A stretch of 64,000 bases of DNA, from assembly GCA_951812805.1 (NCBI GenBank), contig CATOSZ010000009.1:134501-198500 (forward strand), written 5' to 3'. A program made the translations under genes and the position numbers. Below are positions 17,436 through 25,888 of the stretch, piece after piece (the stretch's first letter is position 1; each line of letters opens with the position of its first letter). Source of the DNA: an uncultured Alphaproteobacteria bacterium (lineage in GTDB: Bacteria; Pseudomonadota; Alphaproteobacteria; GCA-2731375). The notes below the pieces were generated by a model. That model searched no databases. It was not told where the DNA came from and worked only from the letters and a program-made list of their open reading frames with translations.

Positions 17436-19489
17436 TAGAAGCGCACCGTCAGATAACCGTGGATCGAACGTTCCTGGTCGACCGCGCTGAAGGCGCGGAA
17501 CGTCGGTGTTGCAAACTCCATTCGCCGCCCGTGCAGCAGCCCGCGCCCGACCAGGCCGAGTTCCAGGTCCTCGCTCGGCCGCCAGGCCAGCCGCAGATCG
17601 AGATCGACATAGTCGTCGACGTCGAGCGAGCGGAGCCGGCCGACGTATTTCAGTTGCGCGTCGAGGGCGAGGTTGGCCGTGATATCCCAGTGGGAGCGTA
17701 GACCGGCCTGATGGCGCGGGCTCGAATCCTCCGGCACCTCGAAGGAGAGCGGCACGGCGCCGGGCCCATCGGCTTCGAGATCGATACGGAGATAGCTATA
17801 GGTCGATTGCAGCCGCCAGGTCGGCACGACCTGCCAGTTGGCGACCAGTTCGAGGCCGTAGCCATGGCCTTCGACGTTGTTGACGAGCCGGGTCGGCGTC
17901 TCGAGGAAGGTAACGCCGTTGATCGTCGTCATCCGCGGTGCCAGAACCTCGCTGCCGCGAATATCGTCGTAGAGGGTATAGAACGCCGCCAGATCGAGGC
18001 CGAAGGTGGGCGACAGCTGGCCACGCCAGCCGGCCTCGAAGGTGATCAGTTCCTCGGAATCGAAGCCGCCGTTCCGATCGATGGTCGCCAGCACCGGCAG
18101 CGGTCCCGGATTGAGCGGCGTGAAGGCCGGGATCACATTGGCGATCAGGTCCGCGTCCTGTTCCGCCTGCGAGGGCGTGCGCACCGCGCGGGACACGGCA
18201 CCCCAGAGCGTGCCGCGGCCCGCCGGCGACCAGGCCATGCGCAGGCTCGGCTGGGCCTCGAAGCCGCCGAAGCTGTCATACTCGAGCTTGCTGCCGACGA
18301 TGAGGTCGAGCTCGTCGGGCACCAGGGCGATACGATCCTGCAGAAAGGCGCTCAAGGAATAGTCGTAGCGGGGCACGTCGTTGAAATCGATCTCAGGCGA
18401 GCTGTCGACATCGCTCATCGTGCCGCGCACGGCGGCGCCCCAGGTAATGCGCTGCATTCCGCCCCAGTCGAAGGCATGCTGGAAGTCCACGTCGAGGGTA
18501 TGGCGTTCGATCGGAGCGATCGCATTGCCGGCGTTCCAATACTGGTAGTAGCCCTGCAGCGCCATCTCGGAACCAGCCCCGAGCGTACGGCTCCACCGGC
18601 CATGCAGATGCATCCCGGCCCGGGTCATATCCTGGGACTCGGAACTGAAGAAGCCCGGCGCCGCCGTGTTGAACTGGTTGAACCGCGACTCGACCTCGCC
18701 CAGGAAGGCCCCGCCGGTCAGCATGATCCGGTCGTCGCCGAAGTCGAGGTCGGCACGCACGCCGAGGTCGAGGTTCTGCCAGTCCCCCGCCTGCTCGTCG
18801 CCGCTCACCGGGTCGGCGCCGCCGTCGCGTGCGAAGCCGCTGGCGTGAACGCTGTAATGGCCGAAGTCGCCGAGCGCGCCGCCGTGGCGAAGCGTGACGT
18901 GGCCCCGCTCTTCGTTGCCGCCGGCCAGACGTGCAAAGCCGCCCTGCACGTCGGCGGCCGTCTTGGTAATGATGTTGATGATGCCGTGCACGGCGTTGGC
19001 GCCCCACAGGCTGGCGCCCGGGCCCCGGATCACTTCGATACGCTCGATGTTGTCCAGCGGTACGTTGTGAATGTCCCAGAGCACGCCCGAGAACAACGGC
19101 GTGTAGACCGAGCGGCCGTCGATCAGCACGAGCAGCTTGTTGGAGAACTGTTCGTTGAATCCCCGGATCGAAATCGCCCAGCTGTTGCTCTCGACCCGGG
19201 CCACCTGGACGCCCGGCGCCATGCGCAGCACGTCGGGGATGCTGGTCGCACCGGAACGGCGAATGTCCTCGGCGTCGATGACATAAACGGCGGCGGCGGC
19301 GCGCTGCAGCGGCTCACGCTCACGGCTGACCGAGGTGACCTCGACCCGCAGCAGCTCTTCCAGAGAGAGGTCCGTCAGCGTTCCCGGCTTCTCCTCGGCG
19401 GGTACCGCCGTGGCGCCGAGGATCGTCGACAGCAGGGTTACGGCACCGACCAGGCCGAAGCGGCCAAAGACGCCCGATGTGCAGGCCAT
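17435..19489 (-). CDS. TonB-dependent outer-membrane receptor
   Basis: From the ATG at 19489 the protein has 684 residues with a signal peptide (hydrophobic core about 8-28). The plug domain follows with VYVIDAEDIRRSGATSIPDV, SIRGFNEQFSNKLLVLIDGR and VIRGPGASLWGANAV, then a beta-barrel rich in aromatic residues ending in F (YLTVRF), the outer-membrane insertion signal. It resembles the colicin I receptor/vitamin-type group of the family. It is the first gene of a coupled operon with YfiR and a hybrid kinase, which suggests ligand sensing or signalling in addition to uptake. The ligand is unknown. Confidence 0.92.
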   Translation of the reverse strand: MACTSGVFGRFGLVGAVTLLSTILGATAVPAEEKPGTLTDLSLEELLRVEVTSVSREREPLQRAAAAVYVIDAEDIRRSGATSIPDVLRMAPGVQVARVESNSWAISIRGFNEQFSNKLLVLIDGRSVYTPLFSGVLWDIHNVPLDNIERIEVIRGPGASLWGANAVHGIINIITKTAADVQGGFARLAGGNEERGHVTLRHGGALGDFGHYSVHASGFARDGGADPVSGDEQAGDWQNLDLGVRADLDFGDDRIMLTGGAFLGEVESRFNQFNTAAPGFFSSESQDMTRAGMHLHGRWSRTLGAGSEMALQGYYQYWNAGNAIAPIERHTLDVDFQHAFDWGGMQRITWGAAVRGTMSDVDSSPEIDFNDVPRYDYSLSAFLQDRIALVPDELDLIVGSKLEYDSFGGFEAQPSLRMAWSPAGRGTLWGAVSRAVRTPSQAEQDADLIANVIPAFTPLNPGPLPVLATIDRNGGFDSEELITFEAGWRGQLSPTFGLDLAAFYTLYDDIRGSEVLAPRMTTINGVTFLETPTRLVNNVEGHGYGLELVANWQVVPTWRLQSTYSYLRIDLEADGPGAVPLSFEVPEDSSPRHQAGLRSHWDITANLALDAQLKYVGRLRSLDVDDYVDLDLRLAWRPSEDLELGLVGRGLLHGRRMEFATPTFRAFSAVDQERSIHGYLTVRF

Positions 19490-19650
19490 TGCGCAAACAT
19501 TCCGTCGTTCGTTCCAACGTCGTGTCGCGCCCCTGGCGAATTCGTCCCGGACCACCCAGGGGTTACACGCGACAACCCGGTGATCCTAGGGGGCAATTCT
19601 TAATGTTCGATTAACCCTGATGAAGGGCCGTAAACCATGCGTCGCGCGCC

Positions 19651-20319
19651 TCAGATCACCTCGTCGTCGCGCGCCGTCGTCTCGCCGTAGCGCGAGAGGA
19701 TCGCCGGTTTCAGGCCGTCGTAAAGACCGTCGAGCCGGCTCTCGATTTCGCGGTTCGACTTGGCGAACAGGCTGGTGCCTTCCCCGTCGCTGTCGACGAT
19801 GAAGGGGCCGAACTTCTCGATTTTGAAGATCCAGATCGCCTGCGCGATGCCGAGGTCGTCCAGCCAGACGGCGTCGACCACCTCGCGGATGCCGCGTCCC
19901 AGCAGGGCGCCGGTGCCATAGCCGACGGTGGTCAGATAGACCGCGCCGCGGGGCACGAAGATGTCGCGGTAGATTTCCTCCGACATGCCGCCCTTGCCGA
20001 TGATCATCTTGGCACTCGATGCCTCGAACCAGCCTTCGATCCATTTGGCGAAGCGGAAGCTGGCGGTCGCCGTCACCGCACCCACGGAATAGGAGCCATC
20101 CGCGCCGACACTGGCGGCCGGCGAGCAATGGAAATTCACGTTGGAATGGGCGGCGATGTCGACGGGCAAGGCAATGCCGTTCTCGACCACCCGCTTGTAG
20201 GCCCCTTCCCGCGCCGTATAGACCGCACCGTCGAGGAAGACGATGTCGCCCTGGCGTAGCCCGGCGACATCCTCGTCCGTGATCGGCGTCGTCAGGCGTA
20301 CCTCGCGCAGACCGCTCAT
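19651..20319 (-). CDS. Class I fumarase/tartrate dehydratase-type beta subunit
   Basis: A 222-residue protein of the Fe-S hydro-lyase beta family (TtdB or fumarase C-terminal domain). Family features include VFLDGAVYTAREGAYKR and a C-terminal domain with VGYGTGALLG and FGPFIVDSDGEGTSLF. The ATG at 20319 overlaps the stop of the alpha gene (ATGA), so both subunits are made together. It pairs with the alpha subunit to hydrate fumarate to malate, or dehydrate a tartrate-like acid. Next to a succinate dehydrogenase-like complex, fumarase is the more natural reading. Confidence 0.9.
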   Translation of the reverse strand: MSGLREVRLTTPITDEDVAGLRQGDIVFLDGAVYTAREGAYKRVVENGIALPVDIAAHSNVNFHCSPAASVGADGSYSVGAVTATASFRFAKWIEGWFEASSAKMIIGKGGMSEEIYRDIFVPRGAVYLTTVGYGTGALLGRGIREVVDAVWLDDLGIAQAIWIFKIEKFGPFIVDSDGEGTSLFAKSNREIESRLDGLYDGLKPAILSRYGETTARDDEVI

Positions 20320-21254
20320 TGGACGCCCTCCCGCCGATAGAACGGGGTGAACCATTGCGGGTCCGTCCGATATTCGACCTCGCCCGAGGGAAACAGCCTC
20401 GCCGTCGCGCGGCGCGAGGAGAGGCAAAAGCTGTGCACGCTCATCGGCATGGCGCCGGTATGGGTAAAGCCGACCTCGATATGGCAATCGATCACCATGG
20501 AACGGCCGGCATAGCCCATCGGCCCCAGGCCGATCTCGTTGCCGAGCACGGTCAACTCCGCCTCCAGCGCCGCGATTTCCGGGTCCGGGTTCGGCTCACC
20601 AACAATGCGCAGGCAGGCAGCCTCCTTGCCGAGGCGCATGCAGGTGTCCTTGCCGCCGCCAAGCCCGATGCCGACGATCGCCGGCTGGCAGGCCAGGCCG
20701 CGCCGGCCGTGCTGCAGCATCACGTCGAGGAAGAACCGCTTGATGCCGTCGATGCCGTCGCCCGGGAACAGCATGCGGTAGTCGGTACCGAAGAGGCCGC
20801 CCTTGTGCACCGTGGTGATGTCGAGCCAGTCGCCATCCGGCTCGAAGGCGTATTGGATTTCCGGCGCGTGGATGCCGACGTTGTTGTTGTGGTCGACCCG
20901 GCTCAAAGGATGGACCCGGTTGGGGCGCAGCGGGATCGACTGCGTCGTCTCCGCCGTCGCCCGGCGCAGGGCCGCTTCCAGGGCGACGAAGCCGCCCTCG
21001 ACCCGGGCCTCGTTGCCGGCCTTCACGTAATAGCGCGGCAAGCCCGTATCGGCGCACATCGGCCGCTGGTCGTCCTCGGCCGCCTCCCAGTTCTCCAGCA
21101 TCGATTGCAGGACGAAGCGGCCGAGCTCGCTCGTCTCCTCCTCGACCATGACCTTGATGCCGTCCTTGTAGTCGCGGGGAATCTGAATCGAGGCGCGGCG
21201 CATGATCTCCGCCGCCGCGCCCTCGACCCGGTCAATGGCAATGATATCGCTCAT
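20316..21254 (-). CDS. Class I fumarase/tartrate dehydratase-type alpha subunit
   Basis: This 312-residue protein is the alpha part of a two-subunit, oxygen-sensitive class I fumarase or L-tartrate dehydratase. Candidate [4Fe-4S] cysteines lie in MCADTGLPRYYVKAG, in GIGLGGGKDTCMRLGKEA, and further on in VIDCHIEVGFTHTGA. It catalyses fumarate hydration with its beta partner. It follows the flavoprotein gene by 19 bases, so the operon could convert succinate to fumarate to malate in one unit. Confidence 0.92.
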   Translation of the reverse strand: MSDIIAIDRVEGAAAEIMRRASIQIPRDYKDGIKVMVEEETSELGRFVLQSMLENWEAAEDDQRPMCADTGLPRYYVKAGNEARVEGGFVALEAALRRATAETTQSIPLRPNRVHPLSRVDHNNNVGIHAPEIQYAFEPDGDWLDITTVHKGGLFGTDYRMLFPGDGIDGIKRFFLDVMLQHGRRGLACQPAIVGIGLGGGKDTCMRLGKEAACLRIVGEPNPDPEIAALEAELTVLGNEIGLGPMGYAGRSMVIDCHIEVGFTHTGAMPMSVHSFCLSSRRATARLFPSGEVEYRTDPQWFTPFYRREGVQ

Positions 21255-21273
21255 TCTCCACCCTCTCTCTTCG

Positions 21274-23004
21274 TCATTCGGCGACCATTTCTTCCGGGAT
21301 CAGGCTCTCCCCCGGGCGCACCCGCGTGAATGCGACCGGCACGCTCTCGGTTTCGAGGCCGCCCGCCGCCAAGCATACCCGCGTATAGGCCGACGTCTCC
21401 AACGCGCCTTCCTCCGGGAAGTCCTCGCGAAAATGCGCGCCCCGGGAATTCTCCCGTGCCAGTGCCGCGGCGACGATGGCGCCGGAGACCTCGAGTTGCG
21501 AGTCCAGGTTCAGCCAGTCGTGCCAGGTGAGGTTGAAGGCCGGGTTCTGGTCGCCGAGGCCGCTCGCCTCCAGCCGGCCGCGCAGCTCGGCCAGGCCGGC
21601 CGCCGCCCGCGCCAGGCTGTCCGCGTCGCGGATTATACCCGCCTCGTCCCACATCAGATCCAGCAGGCCGAGGCGGATCTCGTTCAGGTCGCCGGCCGGC
21701 TGGCCGAAGGGGTAGAGCACCCGTTCCGCCGCCGCCGCCAACGCCGCCTCGTCCGTCGCGGTGCGTGCGCCGTCTTCGCCCCGCAGCGCCGCCGCCATCA
21801 CCTCGCCGGCGATGCCGCCATAGACCGTGGAATTGGCGACCCCGTTGCCGCCCAGGCGGTTGGAGCCATGCACCCCGCCCGCGTCCTCGCCCGCGCAATA
21901 GAGGCCCGCGAGGCCGGTTTCGCAGTCGAGGCCGACTTCGATGCCGCCCATCATGTAATGCGCCGTCGGCACCACCTCGACCAGGCCGGCGGCGAGATCG
22001 AAGCCGACGTCGGCACAACGCTCGACCATGCCCTTGAACTGCCGGCGCACGTCCGCCGGGTCCAGTGGCTTCATCGAGATGTAGACGCCGCCCGCCGGCG
22101 TGGTGTGGCCCCGGCGTATCTGGTCGTAGATCGCCCGGGAGACGAGATCGCGGGTCGCCCGCTCAGCCCGCGGATCGTAGTCGAGCATGAAGCGTTCTTC
22201 CGCCCCGTTCAGCAGATGGCCGCCGGAACCACGCAAGCCTTCCTCCAGCACCGTGCCGGTCAGCCGCGTGTCCTCGCCGGCCAGCAGGCCGGTCGGGTGG
22301 AACTGCACCATCTCCATGTCCCGCAGGGGCAAGCCGGCGCGCAACGCCATCGCCATGCCGTCGCAGGCCTTGTCGCCCGACGGCGTGTGATAGCGGTACA
22401 TGGTCGGCCCGCCGCCGGTCGCCAGCAGCACTGCGCGGGCCTCGACATAGCGGAGCGCCCCGCTCGCCATCTCGACCAGCAGCACGCCGGCAATGCGGGC
22501 GCCGTCCGCGCTCGGCACGAGGCTTACCGCGCGATGCTCCTCCAGCCGGCGGATCGGGCGGGCCAGCGTCTGTTCCATCAGCCGGTTGATGATCTCGATC
22601 CCGGTCTGGTCGCCCTTGTGGATGGTGCGGTCGAAGGTCTGCCCGGCGAAGGGCTTGCCATGCACGCTGCCGTCGGGATTGCGGTCGAAGAAACAGCCGT
22701 GCTGGTTTTCCAGCTCCAGCACCCGGGCGGGCGCGCTGGTCACCAGACGCCAGGCCAGGTCCTGGTTCGGCAGCCAGGAGCCGCCGCGGATGGTGTCCAT
22801 GAAATGCCGCTCGATCGAGTCGCGCGGATCGATCGCCACGTTGTAGCCGCCCTGCACCATGCGGGTACAACCGCACTTGCCCATCAGCCCCTTCACCGCG
22901 AGCGTGATGTCGAGGGTGGAATCGGCATCGAAGGCATGCAGTGCTGCGAGCAGGCCGGCCCCGCCGGTGCCGAGGATCAGAATATCGGTCTGCAGCCGTT
23001 CCAT
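21274..23004 (-). CDS. sdhA: Succinate dehydrogenase/fumarate reductase-type flavoprotein subunit
   Basis: Starting at the ATG at 23004 the protein has 576 residues. It shows the FAD-binding dinucleotide fold (DILILGTGGAGLLAALHA), CGCTRMVQGGYN near the covalent-FAD region, the active-site HPTGL and VHGSNRLGGNGVANSTVYGG, and the C-terminal helical domain. It oxidises succinate, or reduces fumarate, with electrons passing to the Fe-S subunit. The order Fe-S, anchor, anchor, flavoprotein differs from the common sdhCDAB order, so this may be a second complex beside the TCA-cycle enzyme. Confidence 0.88.
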   Translation of the reverse strand: MERLQTDILILGTGGAGLLAALHAFDADSTLDITLAVKGLMGKCGCTRMVQGGYNVAIDPRDSIERHFMDTIRGGSWLPNQDLAWRLVTSAPARVLELENQHGCFFDRNPDGSVHGKPFAGQTFDRTIHKGDQTGIEIINRLMEQTLARPIRRLEEHRAVSLVPSADGARIAGVLLVEMASGALRYVEARAVLLATGGGPTMYRYHTPSGDKACDGMAMALRAGLPLRDMEMVQFHPTGLLAGEDTRLTGTVLEEGLRGSGGHLLNGAEERFMLDYDPRAERATRDLVSRAIYDQIRRGHTTPAGGVYISMKPLDPADVRRQFKGMVERCADVGFDLAAGLVEVVPTAHYMMGGIEVGLDCETGLAGLYCAGEDAGGVHGSNRLGGNGVANSTVYGGIAGEVMAAALRGEDGARTATDEAALAAAAERVLYPFGQPAGDLNEIRLGLLDLMWDEAGIIRDADSLARAAAGLAELRGRLEASGLGDQNPAFNLTWHDWLNLDSQLEVSGAIVAAALARENSRGAHFREDFPEEGALETSAYTRVCLAAGGLETESVPVAFTRVRPGESLIPEEMVAE

Positions 23005-23339
23005 CAGAAGGCCCCCACCAGAAAGAGCAACCCGACGGCAAGCGATAGCCCGCCGCCCGCCGCGATCAAGCGGCCCTGCCAGTCGCGCCAGGGCAGGAAT
23101 TCGATCATCAACAGCCGCAGGCCGCCCACTAAATGCAGGGTCAGCAGCACGACCAGCCCTGCTTCGGCGAGCTTGACCAGGGGCGAGTCCGTCCAGCGCA
23201 GGAAGCCGTCGAGCCGGGCTTCGGACTCGATCGCCAAGCCCAGAACCCAGAAATGCGCCGGCAGGAAGAGCGCGAGCAGCACACCACTCACCCGTTGGGT
23301 CAGGCTCGCCCAATAGCCGGCATCCTCGCGCCCGCGCAT
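23004..23339 (-). CDS. Succinate dehydrogenase-type membrane anchor subunit
   Basis: A 111-residue protein with three hydrophobic segments (about 18-40, 55-75 and 88-110). It begins with YWASLTQRVSGVLLALFLPA, the RxSG motif and His (AHFW) typical of SdhC/SdhD anchors, and has a second His in LTLHLVGG, a candidate heme ligand. Its stop overlaps the start of the flavoprotein gene (TGATG), and its start overlaps the stop of the other anchor gene. It forms the quinone-binding membrane part of the complex. Confidence 0.8.
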   Translation of the reverse strand: MRGREDAGYWASLTQRVSGVLLALFLPAHFWVLGLAIESEARLDGFLRWTDSPLVKLAEAGLVVLLTLHLVGGLRLLMIEFLPWRDWQGRLIAAGGGLSLAVGLLFLVGAF

Positions 23340-23677
23340 CAGAGCACCAGCCCGGCGACGGCCCGCCCGCCCATGACCAGCAGCACCAGGCCAAGCACGA
23401 CGCCGATCGCCGTCGCCGGCCCGTTCGAGAGGCGCGCGTGTTCCGCCACGAAGCTGCGCACGCCGAGGCCGGCATGCAAAGCCGCCGCGGCGACGAAGAG
23501 GAAGTAGAAGCCACCCCAGAACACGCTGCCCCGGGTGCGGGCGACGATCTCGGCCGCGTCGAGGCCGCCCTGGACGGCAATGACGATGGTGACCAGATGG
23601 GCGACGATCAGCGGCGCCAGCAGCGCGCCGCTCGCCCGGTGCGCGAGCCACAGCCAGACGTCGAGCCGAGCGCTCAC
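23339..23677 (-). CDS. Succinate dehydrogenase-type membrane anchor subunit
   Basis: A GTG at 23677, overlapping the stop of the iron-sulfur gene (GTGA), opens a 112-residue protein. It has three membrane segments, the start LWLAHRASGALLAPLIVAHL with the RxSG motif and two histidines, and a further His in ALHAGLGVRSF. These are the usual heme-b and quinone-site residues of this family. Because each anchor has two His candidates, a two-heme complex is possible; this is inference. A much longer in-frame reading from 23953 is antisense-like residue noise over the Fe-S gene and was not used. Confidence 0.8.
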   Translation of the reverse strand: MSARLDVWLWLAHRASGALLAPLIVAHLVTIVIAVQGGLDAAEIVARTRGSVFWGGFYFLFVAAAALHAGLGVRSFVAEHARLSNGPATAIGVVLGLVLLVMGGRAVAGLVL

Positions 23678-24390
23678 AACTCGCCCTTGAGGGCGGCGGC
23701 GGTGACCCGGCGCTTCAGCCCGGCGATGGCCTCCGTCGGGTTCAGGCCCTTGGGACAATATTGCGCGCAGCGCTGTCGGGTGTGGCAGGCGAGGCAGCCG
23801 CCCTCGGCGACCTGGGCCAGGCGGGCGGGCCCGCCGGCATCGCGCGCGTCGTTCACCAGGGTCCAGGCCCGGTTCAGCGCGGCGGGTCCGACATAGTCGT
23901 CCCGCATCCGCACCACGTCGCAGGCGGCGTAGCAGACCCCGCAGTTGATGCATTCGATCCCGGCGTCGACCGCCCGGCGCGCCGGATCGTCATGCGTGAT
24001 AGTGGAGAAGGCCTCGGCCGGCGTCTCGCCCGCCTCGAAGCGGCCGCCGGCCTTGCGCCATTTCTCGAAGAACGGCGTCATGTCGGCCACCAGGTCGCGG
24101 ATCACCGGCAGGTTGGTGAGCGGCGCCAGCGTCACCGCCCCCTTGTCGACGACGTCGGCGACCAGGGTCCGGCAGGTCCAGCGCGGCCGGCCCGACACCG
24201 TCATGGCGCAGGAGCCGCACATGCCGACCCGGCAGGCGAAGCGGTAGGCGAGACTGGGATCGTGGCGGCGCTGCACCTCGGTCACCAGATCGAGCACCGT
24301 CTGGTCGTGGCGATAGCCGAGCCGGAACTCCTGGAAGTGCCCCTCGGTGCCGCCGCGCCAGATCCGCGCCGTGACCTCGCCGCTTGCCAT
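23674..24390 (-). CDS. sdhB: Succinate dehydrogenase/fumarate reductase-type iron-sulfur subunit
   Basis: A 238-residue Fe-S protein. The N-terminal ferredoxin domain binds [2Fe-2S] (ACRVGMCGSCAMTVSG, then RWTC). The C-terminal domain has CINCGVCYAAC and CLACHTRQRCAQYCPKGL, the ligands for [4Fe-4S] and [3Fe-4S]. The ATG at 24390 overlaps the stop of the small upstream gene (TGATG); an ATG at 24399 is the alternative. It passes electrons from the flavoprotein to the membrane anchors. Confidence 0.92.
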   Translation of the reverse strand: MASGEVTARIWRGGTEGHFQEFRLGYRHDQTVLDLVTEVQRRHDPSLAYRFACRVGMCGSCAMTVSGRPRWTCRTLVADVVDKGAVTLAPLTNLPVIRDLVADMTPFFEKWRKAGGRFEAGETPAEAFSTITHDDPARRAVDAGIECINCGVCYAACDVVRMRDDYVGPAALNRAWTLVNDARDAGGPARLAQVAEGGCLACHTRQRCAQYCPKGLNPTEAIAGLKRRVTAAALKGEL

Positions 24391-24578
24391 CACATGCACC
24401 GCCGGCAGCGGACCTTGGCGAAGATCTCGTCCCAGTCGCCGTCCGTCGCCGCATAGTCGAGCAGACAGCGCAACGCCTTGGAAGCGTCGGGGAGCTGATA
24501 ACGCTCGGCGATGGTTTCCAGCATCTGGTGTGCGTCCGCGTTGACCTCGTAGGCCAGCTTGACTTTGCCGCCCGCCAT
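24390..24578 (-). CDS. Small conserved protein heading the SDH-fumarase operon
   Basis: A 62-residue protein beginning at the ATG at 24578 (MAGGKVKLAYEVNADAHQML). It has one short strand followed by two helices (ASKALRCLLDYAATDGDWDE), the pattern of ribbon-helix-helix-like proteins, and a C-terminal CRRC. It is the first gene of the operon, overlapping the iron-sulfur gene start. It could be a small DNA-binding autoregulator or a maturation helper for the complex; neither is shown by the sequence. Confidence 0.65.
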   Translation of the reverse strand: MAGGKVKLAYEVNADAHQMLETIAERYQLPDASKALRCLLDYAATDGDWDEIFAKVRCRRCM

Positions 24579-24660
24579 CGTCTCTCTTCCCTCACCGTGA
24601 CCGGGTTCGGGCGGCACCATAACGCCGTGATCCCGGGCCGACCAGGGGATGGAGAACGAC

Positions 24661-25386
24661 ATGGGCGAAATCGTCCTGCTGACCGGCGCCTCGGCGGGGA
24701 TCGGGGCGGAGACGGCGCGCCAACTGGTCGCCGGCGGTCGCCGCGTGATCGGCGCGGCGCGGCGGGCGGACCGGCTGGATGCTCTGCGTGCCGAGCTGGG
24801 CGAGGCCTTCCTGCCCGTCACCCTGGACGTGAACGACGGCCCGGCCACCGCCCGGCTGGTCGACGATCTGCCGGCCGAATGGCGCGACATCGACGTGCTG
24901 ATCAACAACGCCGGCGCCGACGTCGGCGGCCGCGCGCGCTTCGACGAGGGCGACGTCGAAGACTGGGTGGCGACGATCGAAGTCAACGTGAACGGCGTCA
25001 TCCGGGTGACCCGGGCCGTGGTCCCCGGCATGCTGGCCCGCGGGCGCGGCCAGATCGTTATCGTCTCCTCGCTTTCGGCCGTCGAGCCCTTCGCCGACGA
25101 CGGCGCCTATATCGCCGCCAAGGCGGGCGCGCACGGCCTCGCCCGGGCGCTGCGCCACGACTACGCGGCAACGCCGTTGAAGGTGACGGAAATCCTTCCC
25201 GGCACGGCGCGCAGCGAGTTCGCCGCGACCCGCTGGCGCGGCGATACCGCCCAGGCGGACGCGTTCTACGACGCCTTCCCCTCGCTGCTGAACGTCGAAA
25301 GCATCGCCCGCGCGATCGTCTTCTCCCTCGACCAGCCGGAGAACGTGACGATCGCCGAAATCCGCATGGCGCCGACCCGGCGATGA
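24661..25386 (+). CDS. SDR-family NAD(P)-dependent oxidoreductase
   Basis: A 241-residue classical short-chain dehydrogenase. The cofactor motif is TGASAGIGAE at residues 8-17, followed by NNAGAD, and the catalytic set is Ser in VSSLSAV with YIAAKAG. It resembles the YdfG/3-hydroxy acid dehydrogenase group that oxidises beta-hydroxy acids with NADP. I chose the ATG at 24661 (GGAG upstream); an in-frame ATG at 24649 would add four residues. Its stop overlaps the MaoC start (ATGA), so it belongs with the MaoC and carboxylase genes. Confidence 0.9.
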   Translation: MGEIVLLTGASAGIGAETARQLVAGGRRVIGAARRADRLDALRAELGEAFLPVTLDVNDGPATARLVDDLPAEWRDIDVLINNAGADVGGRARFDEGDVEDWVATIEVNVNGVIRVTRAVVPGMLARGRGQIVIVSSLSAVEPFADDGAYIAAKAGAHGLARALRHDYAATPLKVTEILPGTARSEFAATRWRGDTAQADAFYDAFPSLLNVESIARAIVFSLDQPENVTIAEIRMAPTRR

Positions 25387-25847
25387 CGGGCATGAAGTAC
25401 TTCGAGGATGCAACCGTCGGTGAGATCTTCGAATCGCCGCGCGCCATTGAAATGGCCCCCGAGGCGATCAAGGCCTTCGCCGGGGAGTGGGATCCGCAGC
25501 GCTATCACATCGACGACGACGCGGCGGCGGCCTCGTTCGCCGGTGGCCTGACGGCCTCCGCCCTGCACACGCTGGCCGTCGGCCAGAAGCTCGCGCACGA
25601 ATCCGGCTTCTTCGAGATCGAGCCGATCGTCGGGCTGGCGCTCGGCGACCTGGAGATCCTGAAGCCCGTGATGGCGGGCGACCGGCTGCGCACCCGGGTG
25701 ACCATCACCGCCATGCGCGCCTCGCGCAGCCGTCCCGCCCAAGGCATCGTCGAGAACCTGACCGAAGTGATCAACCAGAACGACGAGGTCGTGCTGCAGT
25801 ATCGGTTGAGCGAGCTGGTCCGCCGGCGGCCCGACGATACGAGCTGA
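25383..25847 (+). CDS. MaoC-family dehydratase
   Basis: A 154-residue hot-dog-fold protein of the MaoC/R-specific enoyl-CoA hydratase group, with YFEDATVGEIFES at the start, the FAGEWDPQRYHIDDDAA region carrying the catalytic Asp/His pair, and the GLTASALHTLAV helix. It probably hydrates an enoyl-CoA, or dehydrates a hydroxyacyl-CoA, in the route served by the neighbouring SDR and acyl-CoA carboxylase genes. The substrate is not known. Confidence 0.88.
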   Translation: MTGMKYFEDATVGEIFESPRAIEMAPEAIKAFAGEWDPQRYHIDDDAAAASFAGGLTASALHTLAVGQKLAHESGFFEIEPIVGLALGDLEILKPVMAGDRLRTRVTITAMRASRSRPAQGIVENLTEVINQNDEVVLQYRLSELVRRRPDDTS

Positions 25848-25888
25848 TCCCACCCGCCCTTCCCTTCCCACCCTGCAAGGAATTCCCG

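Noticed and set aside
17711..19603. Plus-strand open frame of 630 codons
   Set aside because: Antisense shadow of the TonB-dependent receptor gene; no known motif.
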